From Sarcophilus harrisii (lineage: Eukaryota; Chordata; Mammalia; Dasyuromorphia; Dasyuridae): 64,000 bases of DNA. Shown one piece after another: positions 38,051 through 50,733 of this stretch; position 1 is the stretch's first letter, and every line of letters begins with the position of its first letter. Location: positions 120,113,641 to 120,177,640 of the forward strand of contig NC_045428.1 in the NCBI RefSeq assembly GCF_902635505.1, in the 5' to 3' direction. The position numbers were made by a program, and so were the translations under genes. Below the pieces are notes generated by a model, which had not been told where the DNA came from, searched no databases, and saw only the letters and a program-made list of their open reading frames with translations.

Positions 38051-38494
38051 ATATAAGCTAATCATATAAATAGTTTCAAAAACATATTTTATGCCACATC
38101 TTGTGGATAACTTTGTATTGCCACAATAGCCCATATAATTCCAAACAGTGTAAGTCTGCATGATTAGACAGATGCTTGAAGAAGGAAAGTGAAATTCATC
38201 AGAAAAAAATAACTCAGCTATCTATACTCTGGAACTGAATCTCCTCCTTTTTTGTATTCTTTACTCTGTGTAATAAATGTTCTATATCCCAAGTTTTGTT
38301 ACTGGCAAGGGAAATAAAGAGGCCCTTAGATGAAAGCCAGAAATATTTCAAAATAATTTCCAGTGTACTCTGGGTAAAGATATAAATAATAAAATGAAAT
38401 CATAAAAAAAATCATAAAATAATCAATTCTAGATTGAACCAGGTCACATTTCCTTCCTCAATATATGGGTTATTCAGTAGATCTCTATTTGTTT

Positions 38495-38745
38495 GTTTCT
38501 TCTTATCTTCCTTCAGGGTTCAGCTCAGATTCCATATCCTTATGAAGCCTTACCTGATTTCCCAAGGTACCAGAGCTCTTTCCTCTATATACCTTGTATC
38601 ATACTCATTTACCTGTTGTACCCTTTCAATTGAACAAAAGCAGGATTTTTTTTTTCATTTTAATCTTGTTATTCTCAAGACTCAGCACAAGCTTCATACA
38701 GAATAGAATGAATGTGTTTGATAAAAGTTTGACGATGAAATTGAA
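38495..38745 (+). repeat. L2 LINE 3' end, sense
   Basis: Contains cagggttcagctcagattcc, atgaagccttacctgatttc, and ends agaatgaatgtgtttgataa, the L2 terminus. Confidence 0.65.
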
Positions 38746-39069
38746 TTGAACTTCATTCTATTCTGCTGTGTAAACTGACAGTCTTTTCACCTACCCAAAG
38801 CACAATTTTCTCATGTAAGAAAAGAGAACACTTTATTTCTTGAAACTGTTGCAAAGGTCAGATGAAATGATGTATACAAAATATTTCATAGCTGTAAAAT
38901 GCTTCTATTGTGTTGACTACTGTTATATATTATTTCTCACTCTCTAGAGTCCAGAACACTGCCAAGTATCTGAGAGAAGCACTAAATGATGAGAATAGGA
39001 AAGAAATTAAAATAATGTTTGATGGGTTAAAAAGCATCTACCATGTGCCTCTATTTTCCATAACAGCAA

Positions 39070-39346
39070 TATTTCAGAGTGGCTAGTTTGCAAAGTAGAG
39101 TATTGGGCTTGGAATCAGGAAAACTTATCTTGTTGAGTTAAAATCTGGCCTTAGATACTAACTAGCTGGGTGATTCTGAGCAAATCACTTAGCCTTGTTT
39201 GCCTTAGTTCCTCATATGTAAAATGTGCTGGAGACAGAAATGGCAATCAGTCTACAGTATATTTGCCAAGACAACTCCCAAAATAGGATCCCAAAGAGTT
39301 GGGCATAACTGATAAGACTAAATGACAACAACAACAATAATAATAT
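39070..39346 (+). mobile_element. MAR1-like SINE, near full length with (CAA)n tail
   Basis: Head agtagagtattgggcttgga, CORE tagctgggtgattctgagca, RTE-like tail tatatttgccaagacaactc and aagagttgggcataactgat, ending in caacaacaacaataataata. Confidence 0.82.
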
Positions 39347-41929
39347 TGGGAGGATTCTTTCTCCATTGTTTGTCTTTTCGTAGAACTCCTAATAGAAGGC
39401 ACTATTCAAATATAGTATATTGTTATTATAAGTACTAAACTATGTTGTTTGTATTAAATAACTTATTTGTTGAATCTAAAGAAAGTCTCTTAGAATAGTA
39501 ACAGTAGATATATTGTTTTCAATAGACAAGATTTAAAAGTTGAGATTAGGTAATGCTCAGGAGGTACTTATACATGTATTTACTTGTTCAATTTGAACAT
39601 ATTGCCAGGAAGAAAAATAACTTATTTCCTGTTTCTGAGTCCCTGCTACGTCATACCTTTTAAAGAGCCCAAGTCAAACAAACTTTTAACTTAATAGCTG
39701 GATGTATCTATTGAGATCAAGGGGCCTAGAATAAGAAATTTTGTTTGGCACTTTGGGATATTGGATCTATTTTAACGCATACAACATTAACTTGAATTGT
39801 TCTGTGATCAAATTCATAGTATTTGTCAAAAAATACAATTCACAGCATCTTGAGCTGGTCAGTGCTGTCTATGCATTGACTTATTCCTATGAGATATCTT
39901 GTTATAGAGATTGTGACAAAATGCCTTAATGATTGTCAATTAGGATTATATGACTAATAGTTTAGAGTATTCCTTTTCAAAAGCCTAGTATCCTGACAAG
40001 AGAGACAGTATGGTAGAGAGAATAGCGGTGATAGAGACCTAGCAAGATATGCCATCAGTTCAACTAGGTATAACCTTACTGTTTGATTTAGGTGTTCTTT
40101 TTCTTTAGGTACTTTCCTCCTGCATTCCCGCTGCTAAAGTATTTCTGGTGATGAACTAGTGGAAATTCCAATCATTCCTAAGTATTATTTTGCATACCTC
40201 TGGTTGTTCTGGTTGATAGGGATATAGCTGTCTCTGACTATATTTCTTTGAAGGTGTTATATGCATATATCCAGTGTGCCTGTTAGGCAGATGGATGAAA
40301 CTAAGGCAAGATGACTGAACCTTTTCAAATTTAGTTTCACCTTTGAATCTGAATATACTACCTGGATGTTGATTGTTTCATGTTTGTTGGTTTATATTAG
40401 GGGTTTAACAATTTTTTCTCCAAATTGAATTTTTCCTTTTTTCATATCTCATAATCACCCCCCTCACATTTAATTCAGGTAAGAAAAATGATTTAAAACA
40501 ACACAAGTCTGACTAATATGTCTGTATGAATGTAGATTTGGAAAAATAGGATTCAACTATCTAAGAAATTATCTGGAAAAACTGCATGGTTCAGATAAAC
40601 ATGGTTGCGAAGCTGGCTATTTATAATAGAATGAGAAATTTATAGGACTTTTAAAAGACAAAGTTTTTGCTTGAAGGAAAGAGGATTTTTTTTTAAAAAG
40701 GTAGTATCTCATTCTAGACAACTTGGCTTTATTTATTATGATAGGGCCTATTAGTAATGTGACTAAGGAAACATTTTCTTTTCTTCCTCAGCACTTTGAT
40801 TTGGACCTGGAGTTACAGTGGTATATCAGCAATCTCTTTCCATTGAAAGACCTGCATGCAATAAGCTTATAAAAAGAACAACATTTGTAGATCCTGGCTC
40901 TGTGCAGTCACTATAGAGGCAAAACAATGTACAGTGTTCTAACATGTACTCATATCCCTTTTCCTAAATGTACCTCTCCACAAAATTAGCAGCAACATTT
41001 GAGAATATGAGGGACAAAAACGTTTTGATTCATTTTTCTCTTTTCATTTTCTCATATATTATATGATATCTTCTTCTGTTCCTTCTCATTGCAAAGTCTG
41101 TTGCTCAGGGAATAGGAGGTCTGGAGAATGATCTGCCAGAAATTCCATAGGACAGACCATATCCCCTCTTTTATGGAGGGAAAAAAATAGTATGTCAGCT
41201 AGTATGTCAATGGACAGAATTTCTAGTTTTGAATGTAGTTTCAGATTAAACAACTGGACTGAGCAAGAACTGATTGTTCCACTGGGTCCCTCTGCTCTGA
41301 AAAAGAAACTGGATTCATATTGGTTGGTGATTGTTAAAAAAAGGGAGTCAATTGCACTATTCAAGCCTTGTCCTGATAATAATCTGAACCTTCTTTAGAT
41401 TTACACAGTTTTGGTTTATTAGTTCCCCATTTCTCCCATGAGTAGAGTTGCCTGTAATTTGTTCTGGTCATATCAGAATTTCTCAGAATGTAGAGTTTTG
41501 GTGATCTGACATTTGATTCATACCAGATACCAAAATAAAAAAAAACTAACTAACTACTAATTAACATGAAAGATAACAATTCCTTTGAGGATATGCCCCT
41601 TAGACAACATTGCCCCCTTGGATTCCAAAGTGTCTATTTTGTTCCATGTGTTTTGAAATTCCCTTAAAAAATTAAATTAAATAAATCTTTATTAAGTTGT
41701 CTTTGTTAGTCACTGAACAAGGCAGAAAGGCAAAATCGATTTCATTTTTAAACATGATAAATCTATATGTGACATCAATAGATAAGAATCTAATAGTGAA
41801 AAGACAAGTGGAAAGAAATTTAATTTGATTCTAATCATCTTATTGCTAATTACTGATATTTATATGTCCTCCCAAAAGTACAACTGTGGATTTAGGATAT
41901 GCCATATGGCACTTTATTGGAAATATTTT

Positions 41930-42125
41930 ATATCTGCAATCTTATTTGAGTCTCATAATAGCCCTGTGAAGTGTGTACCACAGTATTATTATTCCCATTT
42001 GTATAAATGGAGAAACTAATACTCGGGAGTCCGTAGTCCAACAGCTACAGTTACTGCATCAGAAGCAAAGTTTTGATTCAAATATTTCTGACTCTAAGTC
42101 TGGCACTCTCTCTATTATACCATGC
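41930..42125 (-). repeat. MIR-like SINE
   Basis: Contains tgagtctcataatagccctg, attattattcccatttgtat, and the reversed head ctctctattataccatgcag. Confidence 0.65.
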
Positions 42126-42227
42126 AGTTTCTCTCTAATAATTAATAATAGAATAAAAATGATAACTCATTTTTATTCAAGAGGATATGTCTAATTCCTT
42201 GAAGCAAATTCAGTGCAATTCAATCCA

Positions 42228-42310
42228 TTTGAAATCAACAAACATTTATCAGGTATTTATTATATGATCAATAATATATTAAGCAATGGTTCTACACATT
42301 CAAAAATAAC
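42228..42310 (-). repeat. L2 LINE 3' end, antisense
   Basis: Contains aatcaacaaacatttatcag and gtatttattatatgatcaat. Confidence 0.55.
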
Positions 42311-43057
42311 GTTCAATGAATACCTTCAATTTTATACTCAGCACTGGTATTTTATAAACTACTGAATCCACTCTGAGTTCCATAATTGGAGAAGTATACA
42401 ATAACAGATTATCAGAGTTGGAATGGATTTCAGTGGTCACCTAGGACAACTTATAACCAAAAAGGAATTCCTTGAGACATGGCAATTGATCATCAAATTT
42501 CTCCTTGAAGATTGATTGAGTTAGCCCTTTTAACTTTTGGTTAACTTTTTGTTGTTGTTGTTTGGGAAATTATACTGACATCTAGGCCAAATTTGCATTA
42601 CTGTGATTTCCAGGCCTTGATACTGATTTTGCACTCTAGAGTGAAACAGAACAAGTCAGGCTCCTTTTCCATGTGACATCCTTTCAAATACTTGAAGTAT
42701 GTGAAGAAAGGAAAAGGTCCAGGGGAAAATTATAAAAATGAAATACTTGCTTAGGGACAAAAAAGGCTTTGAGTTGATTCTTGTTTAGCTTGAATAATAT
42801 AAGCCCGAGGGGTGATTAAATAAAAGTATTTGATGGATTTCAAATATCTGATGGATTGTTTTTAGAGAGAATGATGAGCACCTGTTTTGCAGGTCTACCG
42901 AGGACAGATCACATTATACAGCATTAAGGTTTTAAGTGAGTTCTAAGAAAAGTTTTAGAACAATAAAAGAAAATTTCATGCCTACCCAGATAAAATTAAA
43001 GAAATCTTTTTCTGAGAGACTCCTAAAATCAAGATAGATTCCAATATACATGGGCTT

Positions 43058-43195
43058 CAATTCAAGTCATAAGCATTTATCGAAAAACGAATCTATGTGT
43101 GACACAATTCCTTGGCCTGGGGATGCAAAGACAAAGAAAATAAAACAAAACACAGTGGTTCCTCTTTTGAAGGAGCTTACATCTTACCAGCTAAT
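43058..43195 (-). repeat. L2 LINE 3' end, antisense
   Basis: Contains ctggggatgcaaagacaaag, then ttgaaggagcttacatctta. Confidence 0.6.
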
Positions 43196-43679
43196 CACTA
43201 TCTACAAATTAACATGTCTCTAACTTATTATTTTGAGATTTTCGTTAGGGAATTATAACTGAGATCAAGAAGATCACATATCTGTATGAGATTCTCAGGT
43301 AGAAATTTTATGGTACTAATAAACAATGCAGTTGTCACAAATTCTTATAAAACTTTATTTTTTGCAAATGAAATAGAGGAGAATGTTATGAAAATGTCAG
43401 TTATCACTTTAAAGTCTGTGAAAAATTTGCATCAACATATATGTAGTCAAAGTAATGGCACTGTAAAATAAATCTTGAAAGATTTCACAAATATGGCTTT
43501 TATTTTATTGAGTATTTGTACATCTAATTAGAACATCATCTGAAAGTAATCATGAAACCCCTGGAGACACATCATCATAATGTTCCATGTGATTTCCCTT
43601 TGGAAAGAGAACAGGCTCTTGATTTTACATCTTATTCTTATTATTTCAAGGAGATCATGGATTTTTTTTTTTTGTTGGA

Positions 43680-43810
43680 AAATAGTGATCTGGTCCGAAA
43701 TCCTTATTTAATAGATGAGGAAGTTGAGGCCCAAATTTACATTGATAGTAAAAGGAACAGAAAATTTTAAAATCCACATCTTTAGCTTCCAATCTTTCCT
43801 CTTCACCATG
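43680..43810 (-). repeat. MIR fragment
   Basis: Contains aatagatgaggaagttgagg and the reversed head region cctcttcaccatg. Confidence 0.5.
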
Positions 43811-44445
43811 TTACATTGTTGGACACTTGAGGATCACTTCAATCTCCTGTATTTCACAAATATGGAGTGCAAGAAAAAGCTCTTGTTTGAATGACTATCA
43901 GATGAAATAACTTTGCAATTATTTCCACAGTAAGTTTTTTTTTTAAATAAATAAGCACCAAATAATTTCCTCAATTGATATAAACCAATCTCCATTATTT
44001 CATCATTTTCAAAGCTGGGTTATAGAAAATATCAATATTTATAAATTTTCAATACTAGTAATAGATAGGAAAGACAGTCATCTGGGCATTTTCTGCTATA
44101 TAACATCTGTATGGAATATAATGTTACCTTTTAAAGGCTAGCATCCAACATTTGGGACTAGGAAGAGGAAACCATGGTTAAAAGAAATTGATGTGGATAT
44201 TCAAGCAGGACCTCCTAAAACCTCAACAATTGAAGAATAGGGGGTAGATATAAAATATTTAGATCAATACTATGATGGATGACAAGCAAAAATGTTGATC
44301 ACTGAATATTAGAAGAAAATTCTAGAAGTTCCTACACTCAACTTTCAATTTCAAATGACGAACCTCTGTATTACATTGTGATTTCTATTTTTGGCTTTGT
44401 TTCATAAGACAATAGACCTAAAAGGACCCAAGAAATCACCTAGTC

Positions 44446-44640
44446 CAAGGGTTCTCATCCTTTTTGTGTCATGAAGCCCTTTGGAAATCAAGTCAAGTCT
44501 ATAGACTTTTTCTCAGAACTATGTTTTTAAATACATAAGATGAATACATAAGATTATAAAGAGAAACAATGATATTAAAATACAATCAAAATGTTTTGAA
44601 ACAAATTTATATATTTGTGTATATATGAACACAGACATAT
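44446..44640. mobile_element. hAT-like relic with one readable terminus
   Basis: Begins caagggttctcatccttttt, then gtgtcatgaagccctttgga and a block rich in acataaga units. The terminus resembles the one at 56492-56679. The right end runs into a CA microsatellite, so the far terminus is lost. Confidence 0.5.
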
Positions 44641-44654
44641 ATATACATAAAAAT

Positions 44655-44698
44655 ACACACACATACACACACACAAACACACACACACACACACACAG
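44655..44698. repeat. (CA)n microsatellite
   Basis: Near-continuous CA units with two small interruptions. Confidence 0.95.
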
Positions 44699-44821
44699 AG
44701 TTATTGGCACTTTATCTCCTTTACTAGAATATGAGCTCCTTGACAAAAGGATTGTCCTTTTGCCTTTAAAAAAAGATTTGCCCTAAGTTCAGTGCTTCAC
44801 ACATACTAAATGAATAATAAG

Positions 44822-45170
44822 TGACCTTCATTTTAATCCTAATTCAGTCTCTGACTTTAGATAAATCACTGAATCTCTGTGTTATTTAAAAGTTCAGGAT
44901 TTAGACACAGAAGGATTTTTGGATATCATCCAGTCCAATCCATTAAAGCTTTTTCATCTGTAAAATGGGAGTCTTTAAAACATAGTTGTAAAAAATAAAA
45001 GTGATCTCACAGATAGTCTAATCCATCCCCACCATTTTACAGATGAAAAAACTGAAGTTCATGGTGTTCAGTTGCTTTCATAAAGCCACACCAAGAATAA
45101 ATGATAGAGCCAGCGGCTCTATCTATGTTGACTCTTAAGTATGACATTCCAAATCCAGTGTTCTTTTGCC
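44822..45170. repeat. Two adjoining MIR fragments in opposite orientation
   Basis: The left piece (to about 44960) is sense, with tttagataaatcactgaatc. The right piece (from about 45000) is antisense, with ccattttacagatgaaaaaa and agccagcggctctatct. Confidence 0.55.
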
Positions 45171-45970
45171 TTTAGGAGGAACAGTATTCTTCCCCTATCA
45201 ACTTTATTGTGCCCTTATTATATGAAACAGTGGATGTGAAAGTACTATGAAAAATATATATTTGTTGGAATATTGAATGTAAATCATCATCATCAGCATC
45301 ATTATTGCTATTATCTTCATCCTCATTGAATTACTGACTCATCCCTGGAGGTTGACTTTTTGCTGGTTGCCATAGTGATTGCAGATTTTGTTAGCATAGT
45401 CCCAAAGGCCCTGAGAATTAGTTAAACCACAAATATCAAAGTGATTAAAAACATGTCTTTCTTATCAGTCTATGAGAAGCCTGCATCTACAGTTAACTCC
45501 ATATACTATATTGATGCTTCATGTGTGTTGCTGTTTATATGTGGGGGTGAGTGGAGCAGAAGGATAGACATAAATTCTTGAGTCTTTACTAGCAGAGCAT
45601 ACGCCCTTGAAGATATATCAAACTGAAAAGTCTCCTTTATTTGATAGACAACATGGTCACATAGTTAGTTACTGGAATAACTGAGATTATAATTTACATC
45701 TCTTAATTTACAGTCAAATATTCCTTATACTGCCTTCAGAAGGGAAGCCTGGTTTAATATAGTGAATTTGTCCTAAGAAAGGTCAGTGAATACAAATTTT
45801 CAAGTTTTAAAGGCAATGGATAGGATTTCAAGTTATAAGTTTGTGAACAGTAGTATGCTTTTTAAAAAGGTATAATGCCATCTATTTCTAATCACTGGAC
45901 ACCCAAACTGGGGGTAGAGATAGGGAATGGGAGTGGCACTTTAAAAACTTTAGGTAGGATTCATGAAAAT

Positions 45971-46233
45971 GTTGTAGTTTTTATTATTCAGTCATTTCAG
46001 TTATGTCCAACTCTTTATGACTCCATTTGACTTTTCTTGGTAAAGATATAGGAGCTTTCTTGTCATTTCCTTCTGAAGACCATTTTACAGATAAGGAAAC
46101 TGAGGCAAATAGGGTTAAGTGACTTGCCCAGAGTCACACAGCTAGCAAGTGTCTGAGTCTTGATTTGAGTTCATAAAGATGACTGTAGCCTTCCTCAGCC
46201 TCTTCAGACTCCAGACCGCCATTTAACTGCCAC
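45971..46233 (-). mobile_element. MAR1-like SINE, full length
   Basis: Reversed RTE-like tail cagtcatttcagttatgtcc and cttttcttggtaaagatata, body cagataaggaaactgaggca, gtgacttgcccagagtcaca, and the reversed head region gccatttaactgcc. Confidence 0.88.
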
Positions 46234-46487
46234 TAGAGAGGGAAGTAAGTATACAAATACATTTTTATTTCACAATTTCACCTAATCTAGCAGAGGCTTT
46301 TATCTTTTGTGCATTCCTATGAATATAATGTAAATACAATATTCCATGAATATTGATGTAAATGAATTTTAGGCACAAATGAGAAATGTATAAGATACAT
46401 ATTTTATTTGAAAAAGAAAGATAACAGAAAATGAGAATTATACTATTTAGGGATTATAATCATAATGTAAATACTAGAAATGTTGTG

Positions 46488-46680
46488 GCATAATGGAAAA
46501 AAGTATTGTAAAATGAGTTGGGAAAACTTGGGTTTTAGTTCCAGGAAAGACATTAATTCTGGCTATATTGGTTTGGGCAAGTCACAACCTCAGTTGGTCT
46601 TTATTTTCTCAATGTACAATTGGGGAGTTGGATTAAATATATTTTAACCAACCTTCTACTCTAATTGTAACATTTTGTGA
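46488..46680 (+). repeat. MIR-like SINE
   Basis: Contains ttgggttttagttccaggaa, ggtttgggcaagtcacaacc and tctaattgtaacattttgtg. Confidence 0.6.
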
Positions 46681-46942
46681 ATATAAGAATGAAAAAAATC
46701 TAATTTTTAAATTGATTCTATTCCTTAATCCAATGGGGTCAGGGAATCTCCTATCCCAGAGCTAGTCCCAGGAAGACTAGTGATGACTCTGTATACCTTG
46801 CTATTGGACCCAGATGGCTCTGGAGCTTCTACATGAGGTAGATGACTTTGCATAGCCCTCCCTCACCTAAATCCAACTCACTTGCATCATTCTACATCAT
46901 CACCTCTCTAACATTATGATTCTCTTCACAAAGGAAAGACAA

Positions 46943-47100
46943 GAACAGCTAGGTGGTACAGTGGATAGAGCACCAGCCCTGAAATCAGGAAGACCTGAGT
47001 TCAAATCTGGTCTCAGACACTGAACATTTTTTAGCTGTGTGATCCTGCGTAAGTCACTTAACCCCAATTGACTCAGCAAAAAGGAAAAAAAAAAAAAAAA
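46943..47100 (+). mobile_element. Marsupial tRNA-headed CORE-SINE with poly-A tail
   Basis: Head acagctaggtggtacagtgg, B-box region gagttcaaatctggtctcag, CORE tagctgtgtgatcctgcgta, end aaccccaattgactcagc and an A-rich tail of about 25. Near-identical flanks, aaggaaagacaa and aagaaaggacaa, mark the insertion. Confidence 0.9.
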
Positions 47101-48344
47101 GAAAGGACAAATGATAATATCCATATCTATATCTCTCTATATATCTGTCAAAGAGAGAGACAGAGACAGACAAACAGTCTCAAAGCTTGGTGATTCAGTG
47201 ATATAGACAATTTATGCAATGTGCTGGGAAATTTGAGAATAATTCATGTTATATAGCTCACTCTGTGTCCAAATTAGTCTTTCCTTTATGATCTATGCAA
47301 AGTCATGTTAAATACTTTGCAAGTTGTATGAAGCAGGGGGAAAGCACTTTCCAGTAGAAAAAATCCAGGAAAAACAATCTGGTAAAAAGATCAACCAGGA
47401 ATTTAGCTTCCACTAGACTGAAAAAGTTATTTTGTGCAAAAATTCAAATTCTATTAAAAACTATTCCAAAATTCTCCAGGAATTGATAGAGTTGATACCT
47501 ATTCTCAATCTGTCCCAGATTTAGGATTTTGCATTTTTCCCATTATCATTTTTAACATACACTTATTACCATGGATTTTTTAAAATGCTAAAATATTGAA
47601 AAACACATTGGAAGTAGCTGATTCTTGCCCTCTCGCTCCTTTTTTGACTATAATCTTTATTGTTCATATTTATATTTGGATGATTCTTATTCATCTTGGA
47701 GTAACAAAATTCTTACTATAATTCTCTTGGCCAAAAAAATTGCTTCATTTTTTACTGCAATGATTTTTTTTTTGAGGGAAATGAAGTTGACCCTAATTTC
47801 CCTTCAGTGTTTTTATAATTTCCTCTGACTTAGCAGAAAAGCTTACACTTGTGGTAATTAATTTAATAAGGCATTTTAATTTGACTTTTCAGATGAAATA
47901 GATATGTTGATTTTTTTACATATTTTTAATCTATCTACCCTGAGTTTCAATTAACTATTCTTTGCTACAAAAAACCTTTTGTTACAGTAAATCTTTGTGA
48001 AAACATATTCATTCCAAACTGTGTTTATTGAGTCATTCATTTAAAACAAAACAAGCAAGGAAAAAAAAGACCCAAACAAACCAACAAAAATAATTTCTTT
48101 ATTCAATAGCCAGCACAAAGGGTCCCAACCATCCCCTAATGTAATGAAAATCAGCAACCAGCAGGTAGTTTAAGAAATACTAGTAGAATTGTTTCAGGAC
48201 TGATGTGGGAAGACTTCTCCCCACTCAACACTTCATCTTCTGTATTAAGAAATACCTTGCCCACTTTGAAACACACATTTCTTCCTATATTTACTCCTAT
48301 AATTCATCTCTCTTGGTCACATTCCAGCACATTTAATTCTTAGA

Positions 48345-48595
48345 TGGCATGCTTATCAAATTTTCAGGTGAAACTTGTAGCTTTGAGGGATAGCTAGATA
48401 ACAGAATCTGAGTCTCCAAAAAAAACTAAAAGAATGGATTGAATCTCATGAAAAGAAATTCAAGAATAAGTGTGAAATGTTGAATGTGTGTTTACATCAG
48501 GCAACTTTACAAGTAAAAGACAGGGTAAACATGTCTAGACAGTGGTTTGTCTGAAAAAGAGCTAGGGGTTTTATTAGATTGTAAGTGTAATATCA
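48345..48595 (+). repeat. CR1/L3-type LINE fragment, sense
   Basis: Contains atgcttatcaaattttcagg, tgagggatagctagataaca and gagctaggggttttattaga. The copy is cut by the SINE that follows. Confidence 0.65.
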
Positions 48596-48855
48596 GGGGC
48601 AATTAGGTGGTGTAATATACAGAGTGCTGGACCTGGAGTCAGGATCTCATCTTCCTGAATCCAAATCTGACCCCAAATACTAGCTGTGTGGTACTAAATA
48701 AATAGCTTTACCTTGTTTGTCTCAGCTCCTTTGTCTATAAAAATGAGCTAGAGAAGGAAATGGTAAACCACAACAATGTATTTGCCAAGAAAACCCCAAA
48801 TGTGATCACAAAAAGCCAGACCTGATTGAAAGAAGTGAACTACAACAGCAAAAGC
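48596..48855 (+). mobile_element. MAR1-like SINE, full length
   Basis: Head ggggcaattaggtggtgtaa, CORE actagctgtgtggtactaaa, tail gagaaggaaatggtaaacca, gccaagaaaaccccaaatgt, ending tacaacagcaaaagca. Confidence 0.88.
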
Positions 48856-49116
48856 ATATTTTAACTGTGTGTGACTCTTCATGACCCATTTGGGGTTTTT
48901 TGTGACAGAGATGTTGAAATGTTTTACCAATTCTCTCTCCAGTTCATTTTACAGATGAAAAAACTAAGGAAAGCTGGATTATGTGATTTACCCAGGGTCA
49001 TCCAAATATTGAGTGTCTGAGGTTGGATTACAATTCATGAAGTTAAGTTTTTAAACTCATGGAGATGAGTCTTCCTTTCTCCAGGCTTGGTGCTCTGTTC
49101 ATTTTTCCACCTAGCT
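48856..49116 (-). mobile_element. MAR1-like SINE, full length, inverted against its neighbour
   Basis: Reversed tail tgtgactcttcatgacccat, ttcattttacagatgaaaaa, gggtcatccaaatattgagt, and reversed head catttttccacctagctg. Its tail abuts the tail of the MAR1 copy to the left. Confidence 0.87.
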
Positions 49117-49400
49117 GTGTACATTACCATTTTTCCATCTATAGCATGAAGAATTGGAACACTATGATTCTTTTCAGTTTTGAACTTCTCTGCTTCTCCT
49201 TTTGAATAGGGGTGTTTGAGTCTACTGTTTGGCTTTACAAAAGTTAACACAGATGACATATTTCTAGAGCTTCTTATTACTTAATTAGCATGGCACTTAT
49301 TCTGTCAATATTTGGTATAATACAAAAGTATAAGAATGTTTAATTTATGACACTGAAGTAAAGGTGATTCATTCTTGGTGACCATCTATAAGTGGTCATT

Positions 49401-49663
49401 TCTTTCTTTCTCTTCCCCTTTACCCTCTTCTTCCTTTTTCTCTTCTTCCTCCTCTGCATCCTTCTGTTTTTCTTCCTTCTCTTCCTCCTCCTCCTCCTTT
49501 TCCTGTTTCTCCTCCTCCTCCTCCTCCTTCTCCTCTTTCCCTTCCTCTTCCTCTTCCTCCTGGTTCTCCTTTTTCTTCTCCTCCTCCTCCCCTTCCTCCT
49601 GCTCCTTCTTTTCATCCTCCTCCTCTTCCCAGTCCTCCTCCTCTTTTTCCTCCTCTTTCTCCT
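49401..49663. repeat. Long polypyrimidine (CTC/TTC) tract
   Basis: About 263 bases of nearly pure C/T on the plus strand, mostly tcc and ttc triplets. Any open frames across it (Ser/Phe- or Leu-rich forward, Arg/Lys-rich reverse) are products of composition. Confidence 0.95.
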
Positions 49664-49811
49664 ATGTATGCCAAGAATGTTAAATAGAGAGAGGGCAACG
49701 AGAATGTAAGTGTAGTCAGAGAGGGCTATTGGCTTCAAAAAAACTCTTAAAATTCTACCATTTTGAGAATACTATGGAAAATAAAAAAACAGCTCACTGG
49801 CCATTAATGAA

Positions 49812-50506
49812 TGAGATCATATAGAGTCTAAATCCTTGTGATGAGGTTTAGGGAAGAAGAGGTTCAGCTCCCCTAGATTCCCAGTGGTCAAGGAGCCAAA
49901 TGAAGAGGTTTGGGATTCCGTCCTCAAATGATGAGGTTCAGCACAAGACAGGGAATTGTGGGAATCTCTTTGGTAAAGGAATTTATGAACCTGAAAAGCT
50001 AGACTGGTAAAATAAGTTTATTATTGGCATTGGGAAGTCAGCCTTTGCTATGCATGAATAGAAAGACTTAATTCCTTGGTGGCAAGGTCCTGACAGAGAA
50101 GTAAAGTTCCTAGCAGAGAAATCCTGACAGAGAGGTATAAAGTCTTTTTAGGGAAATAGGTGAGAAAGAGATAGAGTGGTAATGCGGGCAGAGGGTTGCT
50201 GCTGTGCCAAGGGGAGAGAGAGAAGTTCCTGCATGGTAGGCTCTCTGCAAGGAGTGAGTCCTAAATTGGGTCTTTTTATAATTGAAGCCTAAGCTAGAAG
50301 CTGGGAGCAGTTCTTGATGGGGGCTGGGTGCAGCTCGAGCGGGAATTAGAATAGAAAATCTTAGTATTGAATAAGTGTCTCTGGACTGATCTCCAATTCA
50401 ATAGGGTTAGGAGTGGTCCTGGACTCAACTAGCCCCACCTAGATAACAGAATGAAACAACTTTATCTTTATTCCCTGGGTTGAGTCTCTCAGGGGAAAGC
50501 TTAGCA
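49812..50506 (-). mobile_element. Endogenous retrovirus LTR (fossil)
   Basis: Read on the minus strand, the segment starts TGCTAAGC and ends TGATCTCA. It has a TATA box (aattataaaaagac) and, farther on, an AATAAA signal before cttattttaccag, the layout of a U3-R-U5 LTR. A purine-rich stretch (ggaggaggga) lies just upstream of the start and could be the end of a polypurine tract. No primer-binding site or internal coding region follows on the other side, and no clear target duplication is seen. It is therefore an isolated LTR or a 3' LTR with almost no interior. The family within the retroviruses was not resolved. Confidence 0.75.
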
Positions 50507-50564
50507 TCCCTCCTCCAAAGTCAGAGAGGGAAAAAGAGAAAGAGTTTCCGAGCTCCCCTAGTCA

Positions 50565-50733
50565 CTTGGAATCAGGAAAGACCTAGGCTGGAAACCTGAC
50601 TCTAAACACTTGATCTGTGACCTCATGAAAATTATTCAATCTCTATGGGTCTCAGATTCTTCATCAGTAAAATAAGGAGTTTGGATCTGATGACCTTTAA
50701 CTTTATTTTTAAATCTAAATCTAAGTCTATGAT
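50565..50733 (+). repeat. MIR-like CORE-SINE
   Basis: Contains acttggaatcaggaaagacc, gatctgtgacctcatgaaaa, and ends ctaaatctaagtctatgata. Confidence 0.65.

Noticed and set aside
42415-42980. Possible CR1/L3 3' fragment
   Set aside because: Only short generic phrases (for example agagttggaatggatttcag) match, and the order of the rest could not be confirmed.
49340-49738. Arg/Lys-rich 132-codon minus-strand frame and Ser- or Leu-rich plus-strand frames
   Set aside because: They lie across a polypyrimidine simple repeat that is open in several frames on both strands. Composition alone explains them.
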